A DNA stretch of 64,000 nucleotides from Nanosyncoccus sp963544575. GTDB taxonomy: Bacteria > Patescibacteriota > Saccharimonadia > Saccharimonadales > Saccharimonadaceae. Location of the stretch: assembly GCA_963544575.1 (NCBI GenBank), contig CAUUFZ010000001.1:140590-204589 (forward strand), given 5' to 3'. The notes beneath the pieces are model-generated. The model was given only the letters and a program-made list of their open reading frames with translations. It did not search any database and was not told where the DNA came from. The position numbers were made by a program, and so were the translations under genes. Positions 26,251 to 35,212 of this stretch are shown one piece after another; positions within the stretch are counted from its first letter, which is position 1, and every line of letters starts with the position of its first letter.

Positions 26251-26552
26251 TTAATCCTTAAGTAGATAAGTTAATATTAAAATATTTTTGCACAAAAACC
26301 TCAGTGAGATTCGGGTTACAAGAAATATTAATTACGTCTATTATAGCAAATGTTGGGAGGGTTTTCAAGGATGGAGGAAATGTAAAAATCGACTATATAA
26401 TCCCACATTGCATTAATCATTATGTTGGTGTTTTTAGCAAAATATATTAAGATGCAATAGCCAAGATACTCTTTATTGACAAATGACACACCTATAGGTT
26501 TTTGCTTTGGGCTAAGCAGGAAGATATCGATTATTCGTAGTAATAATGTATA
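26251..26552. other. Intergenic region between RNase J and HamB
   Basis: Holds the RNase J promoter (minus-strand TATAAT at 26340-26345, preceded by TGC). The remaining ~200 bases toward hamB are AT-rich with no convincing gene, terminator or repeat. It marks the left edge of the defence island. Confidence 0.6.
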
Positions 26553-29063
26553 TTATAGTAAATCATTTACTAATTTTATATAGATTCTTGAAAGATTGTT
26601 TTTCTCCATTCTCGATAATAATTCTTCTTTGTTCGTACATCTTACAGCGTTATCTTTTTTCTCAAACACTTCTAGAAGCATTTTATTTTTTACAATAATG
26701 GTGGCCAATGATAAGTCGAATCCGAGCCTAATTAATCCTATAGCAAAATCATTATCAGTGCCATATTTTAATCTTTTATATAATGTATCGTCAATTTTCT
26801 GAAGGTCGTTTAGTGTCTCAATTACAGGCATAAGATTGTAATCTATATTGTCAAGATTTTCTTTTTCTAAACTGACAGCATAACTAGCCATTATGTTTCT
26901 ATCGTTTTGGCTGAAAATATGATAGTTATTGAATTGCCCCTTTGCGCCGCTCTTGTTACAGTCTCCAATTTTTCCAACATATATAATACACTGTCCATTT
27001 AAATCTATCGCCTTTTGCCAGCGACTAATATCTAAAGCAATCAGTTTAGCAAAATTATAGTCACTTGAAGCCCTGTTTTTAAGAATGTCTAAAATCCGAT
27101 TCTGTATTGTCGTATTCGTAAAAATCATATAAGCCCACCCTGAACTATGTGTATTGAAAGTAGGCTCTAAAATGCATTTTATTAGAACATTAACGAGCGT
27201 GTCTACATCTTTTATCCTATCTATTTTATCTAATTTCTGGTCGATAGCGGTCTCAAAAGAAAATATATCAAAGAAATTTACTCCGTTTTTAAAACAAAGT
27301 CTTCCAAATTCCGTTTGCGCTAAAACCGGTTGAGTTTTGCTTATTCTTTCATATAAAGAATACCGTCTGTTGTCTATATTTCCAAGAATTGTAGTCTCTT
27401 TTATCCTGCGTTCAATTTTATCTTTGGTGTTATATTCTTCAAGTAGGGGGTTTAGGAGTATTTCTTTTTGCACAATATCGCTTTTAGCCACCGACCGAAT
27501 AAAATTTTTAGAATTTGCCCCACGCCGCATAAACCGAGCATTGTGCATTATGTAAACCCTAGGGATTAAAAGACGAATATCATAATTATTAGTAGCAAAG
27601 ACATCACTAAATCTACAGATGCGTCCGATTAAATTATTAAACGATGATATGGATAGATTATTCGTTCCCTTACTATAGTCGTAAATAAAAATCCTGTCAG
27701 CAGGTATATTGACTCCTTCTAATAAAGTACTTGTGGTTACCATATACTTTAACTCTGGTATTGTTTTGAATAAGTATTCTACATACCCTTTTACTATGTC
27801 GGTCATTCTTCCATGGCTAACTACGATCCCGTGCTTCAATAGCTTTATCAAATTATATGAACCATGTACTAAAGTCGAAAGAGAGTTACAAGCTTCATCT
27901 ATAATCGCTTTACTTTCTTCACAGAAGGGTATTTCGCTAGTCCTATCCGACAAAATGTCAGCAATCGCTTCGATGTCACTAGGTTTATTTGCATAAATAA
28001 TATTTTTATTACCACTACAGTTAATAGTCGCCGAGAATAAATCAATACCAGTTTTCTTAAACTCAAAAAAATTATCGATAAATTGGTCGTAGATAGACAG
28101 AGACATATTTTCCTCGTCCCATATAAAAAATTGTGGAACTTTAACAAACTCATCTATGCGACTTATAGTAAAATCGTTTCTAATGCCAATAACGTCCAAT
28201 GATTTTTCGGGATAAATAATAAACGGAGAATAGTAATCAATATAAGAATTTGGACTTCGAGTCTTAAGAATAATTATGGCTCTTGCCAATAACAATGACC
28301 TTTGGTCTTTATCGAAAAGATTATGCGCTTCGTCTACAAATACATAATCGTACGAAATATTTGGAAATGAAGCGAGTATAGACATTAATCTTTCCTGCGT
28401 TAAAACACTTATGTGCGGCCTTGAAGAAATGGCAGTGGTCATCATGTCCGGATGGGTTACAACATCATATCTATCTCCCTTTTCCTTAGCTATCTGAGAT
28501 ACGGTTTGAGCAAGTAGAGATTTTGTTGGAATAACTAAGCAAACCCTATCTCCAGATTTATATTTGTCGATACATTTTTGTATCATAAGCTGAGATTTAC
28601 CATAAGATGTAGGAGCAATAGCTCTGACATTTTTCTGGTCTATTACTCTTTTATCAAAATAATATTGCTCTTCTGTTCTAAAATACTTATCCCTATATAT
28701 AGAGGATAATACCTTTGACGATAACGCATTAAAATTATCCAGTTCACTATCTTGTTCATCGGTTATTTTATCAATTAAAGCTATGACCGGATAATAACCT
28801 AAACGCTCCGACATGTCTCGAAGTATCGCATAATCATTAGTGATGATACCTAAATGAATAGATAGGTAATAGGCCATTTTAATCAGATTATTATCACCAG
28901 TTACTAATAGCGCCGCAATAAAATCAATCATCTTATCAATATCTTTCTGCGATACGTATGTGTCAGTAATAAACGCACGATAGTTATCCAGAAAAGTTTT
29001 ATCGTTATCGATTGATTCCTTTTTTAGCGCCCATCTCAAATCTTTAAGATTATACTTATTCAT
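26553..29063 (-). CDS. hamB: HamB-type superfamily 2 helicase of a Hachiman system
   Basis: 836-aa DExH helicase. Walker A-type motif APTSYGKS (residues 150-157), motif Ia LVIPTKSLLAQTV, motif II VFVDEAHNLF with DEAH at 244-247, then the second RecA domain with VTTSTLLEGVNIPADRIFIY and NLIGRICRFSD (motif VI type). Downstream of the motor is a long helical region of unknown fold. Its ATG overlaps the stop of the DUF1837-like gene (ATGA), a strict two-gene operon. In Hachiman, HamB opens DNA and releases the HamA nuclease on damaged or phage DNA; that role is inferred from the pair. AT-rich codons with many ATA. Confidence 0.8.
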   Translation of the reverse strand: MNKYNLKDLRWALKKESIDNDKTFLDNYRAFITDTYVSQKDIDKMIDFIAALLVTGDNNLIKMAYYLSIHLGIITNDYAILRDMSERLGYYPVIALIDKITDEQDSELDNFNALSSKVLSSIYRDKYFRTEEQYYFDKRVIDQKNVRAIAPTSYGKSQLMIQKCIDKYKSGDRVCLVIPTKSLLAQTVSQIAKEKGDRYDVVTHPDMMTTAISSRPHISVLTQERLMSILASFPNISYDYVFVDEAHNLFDKDQRSLLLARAIIILKTRSPNSYIDYYSPFIIYPEKSLDVIGIRNDFTISRIDEFVKVPQFFIWDEENMSLSIYDQFIDNFFEFKKTGIDLFSATINCSGNKNIIYANKPSDIEAIADILSDRTSEIPFCEESKAIIDEACNSLSTLVHGSYNLIKLLKHGIVVSHGRMTDIVKGYVEYLFKTIPELKYMVTTSTLLEGVNIPADRIFIYDYSKGTNNLSISSFNNLIGRICRFSDVFATNNYDIRLLIPRVYIMHNARFMRRGANSKNFIRSVAKSDIVQKEILLNPLLEEYNTKDKIERRIKETTILGNIDNRRYSLYERISKTQPVLAQTEFGRLCFKNGVNFFDIFSFETAIDQKLDKIDRIKDVDTLVNVLIKCILEPTFNTHSSGWAYMIFTNTTIQNRILDILKNRASSDYNFAKLIALDISRWQKAIDLNGQCIIYVGKIGDCNKSGAKGQFNNYHIFSQNDRNIMASYAVSLEKENLDNIDYNLMPVIETLNDLQKIDDTLYKRLKYGTDNDFAIGLIRLGFDLSLATIIVKNKMLLEVFEKKDNAVRCTNKEELLSRMEKNNLSRIYIKLVNDLL

Positions 29064-29863
29064 GGAATACTATTGCCCTCATTCGTAATAAAATCCAATA
29101 TGTCAACAAATAGTTCTCGTCTCACAGAAATAATTAAACATTTGTCGAACGTGCACTCAGATTTGATTTTAGCCAGTTCTTTTTCGATATCATCTATGAA
29201 TTCAAAATCGTTATTGCATTCACCAAAGTTCATAACCATTATCAGCGCATTCCGTGATACACCATTGGAGATATCAAGCCTACTTTTCCTTAGAAACGAA
29301 ACTAACTCCTTTCGCTTTTTATCATGGTCACCATATAGAGCATTAATTTCATTAAGAGTAACTTCCCATTTCTTTTTTGTACTAGCACTACCTGTTTTAT
29401 TGATACCCAGAAAGTATTCATTTAATCCTTTTTTAGCTCTATCTATCAACACCTTACGCTTTTGGCTATTGCCAGATTTGACTTCCCCATACCATATTGC
29501 ATGGGTTTTATATTCATAATAATTTAAATCAAAACCATGTTTGATATTTCGATCAGACATAGATAGTAATCTGCTTAAAGAACCGATAGTAGACCCAAAC
29601 ACTCCAGGGACGACTAAATGCATGATTAGCTCACCTAGACATCCGATCTTATTAGTATCTGACATATTATTCAACATGTCGCTTATCTCTTGACATGCAT
29701 GTCTATATGTCAAGAATTCAGGGTCTTGATTGACCAAATCTCTGCCATAACATATTTCTAGTAGATCGCTCCTTATTGATGAACATAGACAATCAAAATG
29801 TTCAGGTAGTATTCTGACTACTCTGTAATTATCTTGGCGCGGGACTAATTCCTCAAAGAACAT
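29060..29863 (-). CDS. hamA: HamA-type DUF1837 nuclease of a Hachiman system
   Basis: 267 aa. A PD-(D/E)xK nuclease core is readable: Glu78 in GCLGELIMHL, Asp112 in HGFDLNYYE, and Glu127-x-Lys129 in IWYGEVKSG, in the order and spacing of the DUF1837/HamA family. The partner helicase follows with a four-base overlap. HamA is the effector that cuts DNA when HamB frees it, so the pair acts by abortive or direct DNA degradation (known for the family). Promoter TGGTACAAT ends eight bases before the ATG, so translation is probably leaderless. It is divergent from the restriction-modification operon. Confidence 0.8.
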   Translation of the reverse strand: MFFEELVPRQDNYRVVRILPEHFDCLCSSIRSDLLEICYGRDLVNQDPEFLTYRHACQEISDMLNNMSDTNKIGCLGELIMHLVVPGVFGSTIGSLSRLLSMSDRNIKHGFDLNYYEYKTHAIWYGEVKSGNSQKRKVLIDRAKKGLNEYFLGINKTGSASTKKKWEVTLNEINALYGDHDKKRKELVSFLRKSRLDISNGVSRNALIMVMNFGECNNDFEFIDDIEKELAKIKSECTFDKCLIISVRRELFVDILDFITNEGNSIP

Positions 29864-29871
29864 TTACTCAT

Positions 29872-29877
29872 ATTGTA
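29872..29877 (-). promoter_or_regulatory. -10 box of hamAB
   Basis: TGGTACAAT (extended -10) on the minus strand eight bases before the hamA ATG. Confidence 0.65.
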
Positions 29878-29898
29878 CCATGAAAAACAGGTTATTAA

Positions 29899-29918
29899 GA
29901 TCTAGTATTATTCTAGAT
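29899..29918. promoter_or_regulatory. Palindrome with GATC site between divergent defence promoters
   Basis: Inverted repeat ATCTAG (29900-29905), seven-base spacer, CTAGAT (29913-29918). The left arm is preceded by G, creating GATC at 29899-29902, the site expected for the DpnII-type enzymes. It covers the -35 region of the methyltransferase promoter (TATAAT 29925-29930) and borders that of hamA. Candidate operator for the helix-turn-helix part of the methyltransferase. Confidence 0.55.
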
Positions 29919-29924
29919 TTAGAA

Positions 29925-29930
29925 TATAAT
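29925..29930 (+). promoter_or_regulatory. -10 box of the restriction-modification operon
   Basis: TATAAT, 24 bases before the ATG; SD-like GTGAGG follows. Confidence 0.65.
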
Positions 29931-29954
29931 AGAAGGTAGAATAAGTGAGGTAAA

Positions 29955-31019
29955 ATGAATTATATTTCAGCAAAAGAAGCTGCTGTAGAATGGAATATTT
30001 CTCAAAGGAGGGTGGCTACTTTATGTTCTGAGGGGCGCATAATCGGTGCTATGTTCGTAGGAAATTCGTGGGTAATTCCACGTGATGCTGCAAAACCAAT
30101 AGATGCACGAACAAAAGCCGCAATGTTAACTAGTACTGAAGCAAAGCCTTTCTTAAAATGGGTTGGTGGAAAAGGACAGCTACTTAAAGAAATTGAACAA
30201 TATTATCCTTTCGCCAAAGACACATATATAACAAAATATGCTGAACCATTTGTTGGCGGCGGCGCAGTCTTATTTGATATTCTAAATAAGTTTGAACTAC
30301 AGGAAGTCTATATTAGCGACATTAATGCAGAACTAATAAATACATATACGATAATTCGAGATGATATTTATGCATTGCTGGACGTTTTGAGACGTTTTGA
30401 AAGCGATTATCTAGTATTAGAAAATGACGAACGTAAAGAAGCTTATCTTGCCAAACGTGCGCGATTTAACGAGCTTAAGAATAAAAAAGAAAACGGAGTT
30501 GAACTAGCCGCCTTAATGATATTCCTTAATAAGACCTGTTTTAACGGCCTATATCGTGTTAATCGCAAGGGTGAATATAATGTGCCGATGGGCGCATATA
30601 AGAATCCACTTATTTGCAACGAGCATAATTTGAAAGCAGTGTCTAAAAAGCTACAGAACGTAAAAATAGTGTGTGGTGATTATAAGGAATCGGGTCATTT
30701 CATAGATAACAAAACTTTCGTCTATTTTGATCCGCCATATCGTCCATTAACACCGACCGCCAACTTCACTTCCTATACTGAGGGAATGTTTGACGATAAA
30801 AATCAGTTAGAGCTTGCGAAATTCATTCAGGAGTTAGACAAAAAAGGTGCCAAGATAGTCGCGAGTAATTCCGATCCAAAGAATACTGACGAAGACGATA
30901 GCTTTTTTGACGATATTTATATAGGTCAGAATATCAAACGAGTATTTGCAACGCGCATGATAAATCGCAATAGCAACAAACGTGGAAAAATTAACGAACT
31001 ATTAATATCAAACTTTTAA
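29955..31019 (+). CDS. DNA adenine methyltransferase (D12 class) with N-terminal HTH
   Basis: N6-adenine methyltransferase of the Dam/DpnM (MethyltransfD12) class. Residues 1-50 form a MerR/excisionase-like helix-turn-helix (YISAKEAAVEWNISQRRVAT, then NSWVIPRDA). The SAM motif FLKWVGGKGQLLKEI lies at about 65-80, AEPFVGGGAVLFDIL and DINAELINTY follow, and the catalytic VYFDPPYRPL is near residue 257. Next gene is a DpnII-type endonuclease, so the target is probably GATC. The HTH may let the enzyme repress its own operon, as with other HTH-fused methyltransferases; the palindrome upstream fits. Confidence 0.9.
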   Translation: MNYISAKEAAVEWNISQRRVATLCSEGRIIGAMFVGNSWVIPRDAAKPIDARTKAAMLTSTEAKPFLKWVGGKGQLLKEIEQYYPFAKDTYITKYAEPFVGGGAVLFDILNKFELQEVYISDINAELINTYTIIRDDIYALLDVLRRFESDYLVLENDERKEAYLAKRARFNELKNKKENGVELAALMIFLNKTCFNGLYRVNRKGEYNVPMGAYKNPLICNEHNLKAVSKKLQNVKIVCGDYKESGHFIDNKTFVYFDPPYRPLTPTANFTSYTEGMFDDKNQLELAKFIQELDKKGAKIVASNSDPKNTDEDDSFFDDIYIGQNIKRVFATRMINRNSNKRGKINELLISNF

Positions 31020-31032
31020 AGAAAGGAGTAAA

Positions 31033-31887
31033 ATGAAAAGAAATTTTAATGATTGGCTAGGAAAATTTCGGGAAAGTATTGCCGACTATGATTATTATAT
31101 CGATTTTCCAAAGATTTACAAAAATGTAGACGCTATTAGGGTAGAATTAAATATTTTAAATACACTTGTTGGTTCTCAAAATATTGAGCAGGAATTTGAC
31201 GATCTTATCACGAAATATCCAGAGATATTAAAATGTATTCCTATTTTACTAGCAGTTCGCTCTAAAGAGATATATGCAATAGATGAAGATGGTGAATATA
31301 GTTATAGTTTTAATAAGATGAATTATTCTACTGAACAATATAAGGTCTTTATGCGTAAGACCGGTTTGTTCGACCTTATTGCAAACCATATAATTAGTAA
31401 CTTAGTGGATTATGTCACTGGCGTAGAAACAGGTCTAGATTCCAACGGCCGCAAAAATCGCGGTGGTCATTTAATGGAGAATCTCGTGGAGGGGTATATC
31501 CAGAAAGCCGGTTACGTCAAAGGAAAAGATTACTTTAAAGAGATGAATCTTAGTGAGATTGAGAAAAAATGGAACATTGATTTATCGGCTATTTCTAATC
31601 AGGGTAAGGCCGAAAAGCGTTTTGATTTTGTAATTAAAACCGATAACGATATTTACGGAATCGAAACTAATTTTTATGGCGGTGGTGGCTCTAAGCTCAA
31701 TGAAACGGCTCGTAGTTATAAAACACTTGCGCTTGAAACTAATACAATAGACGGGTTTAAATTTGCATGGTTTACTGATGGAAGAGGCTGGAATAGTGCT
31801 AGAAACAACCTTGAAGAAACTTTTGATGTGATGGACGATATTTACAATATTAACGACCTTGAAAGTGGCATAATAGGGAGATTTTAA
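31033..31887 (+). CDS. DpnII-family type II restriction endonuclease
   Basis: 284 aa, co-linear with the DpnII/MboI family that cuts GATC. Start FNDWLGKFRESIADYDYYID, central GRKNRGGHLMENLVEGYI and the nuclease core KRFDFVIKTDNDIYGIETNF with Gly-rich GGGGSKLNE, as in this family, ending with FAWFTDGRGW. SD AAAGGAG seven bases before the ATG. Preceded by the matching methyltransferase, so self-protection is present. Exact specificity is inferred from the family. Confidence 0.88.
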   Translation: MKRNFNDWLGKFRESIADYDYYIDFPKIYKNVDAIRVELNILNTLVGSQNIEQEFDDLITKYPEILKCIPILLAVRSKEIYAIDEDGEYSYSFNKMNYSTEQYKVFMRKTGLFDLIANHIISNLVDYVTGVETGLDSNGRKNRGGHLMENLVEGYIQKAGYVKGKDYFKEMNLSEIEKKWNIDLSAISNQGKAEKRFDFVIKTDNDIYGIETNFYGGGGSKLNETARSYKTLALETNTIDGFKFAWFTDGRGWNSARNNLEETFDVMDDIYNINDLESGIIGRF

Positions 31888-31892
31888 ACTAT

Positions 31893-32663
31893 ATGTCTGA
31901 TAAAAAGAAAGAAATAAAAAAATGGGGTCCAGACGATTTTGAGTTAGAAATGACTAGTGTCTGGAGTTTTCCTAATCGCGGTAATTGGGCTACTCACGAC
32001 GCAAAGTGGCGCGGAAATTGGTCGCCATATATTCCGAGAAATATCATTCTTCGTTATTCAAAAGAGGGTGATTGGATATTAGATCAATTTGCCGGCGGCG
32101 GTACTACATTAGTGGAGGCAAAGCTGTTAAACCGTAATATCATTGGGATAGATATTAACCCGGTCGCACTTAAAAGATGTCGTGAAAAAGTCAAATTCAA
32201 ACATGAGGGTGCAAATGGTATAGTTAAGGTATCGAAATGTGACGCGCGCAATCTAAAACCGATCCCAGATGAAAGTATTGATTTAGTATGTACTCATCCG
32301 CCATATGCGAATATTATTCACTACAGTGAGGGCCAAGATATTCCACAGGATTTATCAAACTTTAAGCTCAATGATTTTTTAGAACAAATGAAAAGTGTAG
32401 CATCAGAAAGCTATCGCGTGTTAAAGTTTGGTAAATTCTGCGCGATTTTAATGGGCGACACACGTCAGAAAGGCCACGTAATTCCGCTCAGTTTTAAAAC
32501 AATGCAGATATTTGAAGATGCCGGCTTCAAATTAAAAGAAATTATTATGAAAGAACAACACAACTGTCGAGCGACTGGATATTGGAAAACCAATAGTATT
32601 AAGTATAACTTCCTTTTGTTAGCCCACGAATACCTATTTATTTTTGAGAAAGAATTGAGATGA
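31893..32663 (+). CDS. Second DNA methyltransferase (beta-type, xxPPY)
   Basis: 256 aa amino-methyltransferase. SAM motif ILDQFAGGGTTLVEAKLLNR and NIIGIDINPVAL, catalytic motif LVCTHPPYANIIHYSEG (T-H-P-P-Y rather than DPPY). DpnII systems normally carry a second methyltransferase (DpnA) that protects single-stranded DNA during uptake; this one stands in the same place but its THPPY motif is closer to the TSPPY enzymes, so it may methylate N4-cytosine or a different site. Six bases after the endonuclease gene, and overlaps the following gene by four bases. Confidence 0.8.
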   Translation: MSDKKKEIKKWGPDDFELEMTSVWSFPNRGNWATHDAKWRGNWSPYIPRNIILRYSKEGDWILDQFAGGGTTLVEAKLLNRNIIGIDINPVALKRCREKVKFKHEGANGIVKVSKCDARNLKPIPDESIDLVCTHPPYANIIHYSEGQDIPQDLSNFKLNDFLEQMKSVASESYRVLKFGKFCAILMGDTRQKGHVIPLSFKTMQIFEDAGFKLKEIIMKEQHNCRATGYWKTNSIKYNFLLLAHEYLFIFEKELR

Positions 32664-34711
32664 GTGAGTTTAGAGCAATAGATTTTCATATACACACATT
32701 ACGCACTCAGAGCGATAATAGGGACTTAGACTTTGATAAAGAAAGACTAAGGCGTTATGTATCAAAATTGAAATTAAAGGCAATAGCAATAACGAATCAT
32801 AATCTATTCGATAAGGAACAATTCGAAGAAGTGACTGATTATTTATCAGCAGAAAATACCGTTATTTTTCCAGGAATAGAAGTGAATCTAGAGAATGCAC
32901 ATATACTTGTTATTTCTCCGTTAGATTCTATAGATAGTTTTTCTGAGGCATGCAGTAAAATTAGTGCAAAGGTTGTAACACAAGATTTTTCATTAAATGT
33001 AAATGAGTTTAATGAAATATTCCGTGATATATTGAATGATTGTTTATTAATTCCACACTACAAGAAAGCGCCAGAAATGTCGTCTAATATTATTTCAAAA
33101 ATTAATACAAATATTGTAGCAGGCGAGGTCCAAAATCCAAAAAAATTTGAATTAATGAAGAAAGATACCAATGAGCGCCTATGCCCGGTGATGTTTAGTG
33201 ATATTCGCATGGGAACGTTAGCTGATTCTGAGTCGGAGCCAGCTCCTAAAATAACCTACATTTCAATTGATGATATAACAATACCAAACCTAAAAATTGC
33301 ATTATCTGATAAAAGATATGTTGCACTTACTAGATCTGGTGAAGATAATTTTATAATAAACTCAAATCTAGCGTCTGCATCTCTCGGATTAAATGTTATA
33401 TTAGGGAAAAGATCCTCAGGTAAAACGCATCTACTTGATAGTATAGCAAATATATATGGGGACGATGATACTCTTTATATAAAGCAATTTGAAATAATTA
33501 ATCAATGTACAGATAATAAATTTACTGCACTGGTCGATGCTCAATTTAAAAGCATTACCGAAAAATATTTATCTGGTATAAAGCAACTAACGGAAGCTGT
33601 TCTGAATACTAAAGACGAAAATACTTCATTTGCCGAAATCGATAAATATCTTTCATCACTAAAGAATTATGCGGAAAATACTGCGGTTAGAGACATATAT
33701 GCTAATACTAAACTATTTAATGAGAATGAATTTACCAATACTGAAGACTCTACTGGCGATACCATGATTAAGAGTCTCAGTTATCTAATCAATAATGCGG
33801 ATTACTCAGAAGTACTCTCCGAAAATATCGTAATTTTAAAACGTATCTTCCTAGATATATTAAGAAAATATAGAGAAAAGATTTTATTAAACAAGTTAAT
33901 GGAGTACGTAAATGCTATAATTACGTCAACGAAAAAATCTCTAGCAGACAAATCATCTAGTAGACCAATTCAAGACCCAGATTTATATTCAAGTATAAAA
34001 TCAATTATAATTAATAAAAAATTTGATAAGTTAATAATCGAATTGCGAAGGCCGTCCAAGGTAAAACGTCTTGGTGTTACATATGGCCGATTTAATATTG
34101 AAGTATTAAAAGGCACATTCGATAATGTTTCGGATCTTCGAAAGCATACTGGGCTCAGTGAGCCGAGACACGATATATTTAATGCCTATTATAAAGAACC
34201 ACATAAATTTCTAAAAAAATTGAATGAAGTATCAATTTTTAGTAAGCCAGAATTGATATATAAAACATTGGTTAAAATCGAGGCCAGGCCAATTAAAAAT
34301 GATGGTGGTGACATCTCTAAGGGTGAGCGTGCTGAATATATACTCATGAAGCAGCTTAAAGAGGCTAAGAATTATCGACTATTTTTATTCGATGAGCCCG
34401 AGCCATCATTTGACAATTCGTTTATTGGAGAAGAGATTGTACGGCAACTAAAAGAGCTTGCAGAAGATACTACTGTTTTTGTTGTAACACACAACAATAC
34501 TATTGGGGCATCTATGAATCCAGACTGCCTCCTATATACGGAACAATCAAGAGATAAATATAGGACATATGTCGGTAGTTTAACTAGTGAGAAGATGACA
34601 TCATCCGATGGGCAAATAGTGTCCACATCTGATGTAATTCTATCTGCACTCGAATCTAGTAATAATTACTATAATCAAAGGAAGGAATTGTATGGAATTA
34701 TTAAAAATTGA
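32660..34711 (+). CDS. PHP-domain protein fused to ABC-type ATPase (TrlF-like)
   Basis: 683 aa. Residues 1-~210 form a PHP metal-dependent phosphoesterase domain (IDFHIHTLR with HxH at the start, IAITNHNLFD, VIFPGIEVN). Then an SMC/ABC-type ATPase split by a ~270-residue helical insert: Walker A GLNVILGKRSSGKTHLL near residue 247, a signature-like DISKGERAEYIL near 551, Walker B RLFLFDEPEPSFDNSF near 572, and H-loop FVVTHNN near 608. It resembles TrlF-type proteins seen in defence islands. ATGA overlap with the methyltransferase places it in the restriction-modification operon. Likely a nucleic-acid or nucleotide-degrading effector with ATP-driven sensing (inference). Confidence 0.75.
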   Translation: MSEFRAIDFHIHTLRTQSDNRDLDFDKERLRRYVSKLKLKAIAITNHNLFDKEQFEEVTDYLSAENTVIFPGIEVNLENAHILVISPLDSIDSFSEACSKISAKVVTQDFSLNVNEFNEIFRDILNDCLLIPHYKKAPEMSSNIISKINTNIVAGEVQNPKKFELMKKDTNERLCPVMFSDIRMGTLADSESEPAPKITYISIDDITIPNLKIALSDKRYVALTRSGEDNFIINSNLASASLGLNVILGKRSSGKTHLLDSIANIYGDDDTLYIKQFEIINQCTDNKFTALVDAQFKSITEKYLSGIKQLTEAVLNTKDENTSFAEIDKYLSSLKNYAENTAVRDIYANTKLFNENEFTNTEDSTGDTMIKSLSYLINNADYSEVLSENIVILKRIFLDILRKYREKILLNKLMEYVNAIITSTKKSLADKSSSRPIQDPDLYSSIKSIIINKKFDKLIIELRRPSKVKRLGVTYGRFNIEVLKGTFDNVSDLRKHTGLSEPRHDIFNAYYKEPHKFLKKLNEVSIFSKPELIYKTLVKIEARPIKNDGGDISKGERAEYILMKQLKEAKNYRLFLFDEPEPSFDNSFIGEEIVRQLKELAEDTTVFVVTHNNTIGASMNPDCLLYTEQSRDKYRTYVGSLTSEKMTSSDGQIVSTSDVILSALESSNNYYNQRKELYGIIKN

Positions 34712-35006
34712 AAAAGGTTCCGCTAGATATTGGAATAATGATACTTATCATGACATTAAAGAGATTGATAGAAGTGGGCTGCTCGCAATTTTATCTAAGA
34801 TTTATTATGAGGATGACGTAACCATAATAGATACTCAGGTGGATACTGATGATATTAAGGATCCAGCAGCAAAAATTATCTTCGATAATATCCTTGCTAA
34901 GCTAAACGACTTTAAAGAAAAACGTAATGAATTAATGAATGAAATTAATTTGATGTATAGAGATATTGAATCTCAATATTCTGAAGACTTAAAGAATGAC
35001 GGTTAG
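34692..35006 (+). CDS. Small acidic partner of the PHP-ATPase
   Basis: 104 aa, overlapping the end of the PHP-ATPase gene by 20 bases, a spacing typical of obligate partners. No recognised domain. N-terminal part (LLKIEKGSARYWNNDTYHDI) is strand-rich, and the C-terminal half is a helical, charged, probably coiled-coil segment (ILAKLNDFKEKRNELMNEIN). Could be an inhibitor, adaptor or sensor for the ATPase. Last gene of the five-gene operon. Confidence 0.7.
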   Translation: MELLKIEKGSARYWNNDTYHDIKEIDRSGLLAILSKIYYEDDVTIIDTQVDTDDIKDPAAKIIFDNILAKLNDFKEKRNELMNEINLMYRDIESQYSEDLKNDG

Positions 35007-35094
35007 CTATATTTGAAGTATCTATCACCAATATGTAAATGTCCCAAAAAACTATTGAATATATAAAATGTTTTTAAAATTATAGAAATATCAA

Positions 35095-35118
35095 ATAACC
35101 TCACGTCCGTGAGGTTAT
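35095..35118. terminator. Perfect hairpin between defence operon and tRNA-Lys
   Basis: Ten-base perfect stem ATAACCTCAC/GTGAGGTTAT, four-base loop. Little T-run on either side, so it may act as weak bidirectional terminator or RNA end stabiliser. Confidence 0.55.
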
Positions 35119-35135
35119 CTAAATAATTTCAAAAC

Positions 35136-35212
35136 TGGTGAGCCGGGTGGGACTCGAACCCACGACACCAAGCTTAAGAGGCTCGTGCTCTAACCAGCTG
35201 AGCTACCGGCCC
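35136..35212 (-). tRNA. tRNA-Lys (CTT)
   Basis: 77 nt with acceptor stem GGGCCGG/CCGGCTC, D arm GCTC...GAGC, anticodon loop CTCTTAA (anticodon CTT), T arm with TTCGAGT, and encoded CCA. Confidence 0.97.

Noticed and set aside
29879..29955. Separate small gene in the hamA-methyltransferase gap
   Set aside because: The gap of about 90 bases holds only promoters and the palindrome; no start with usable frame.
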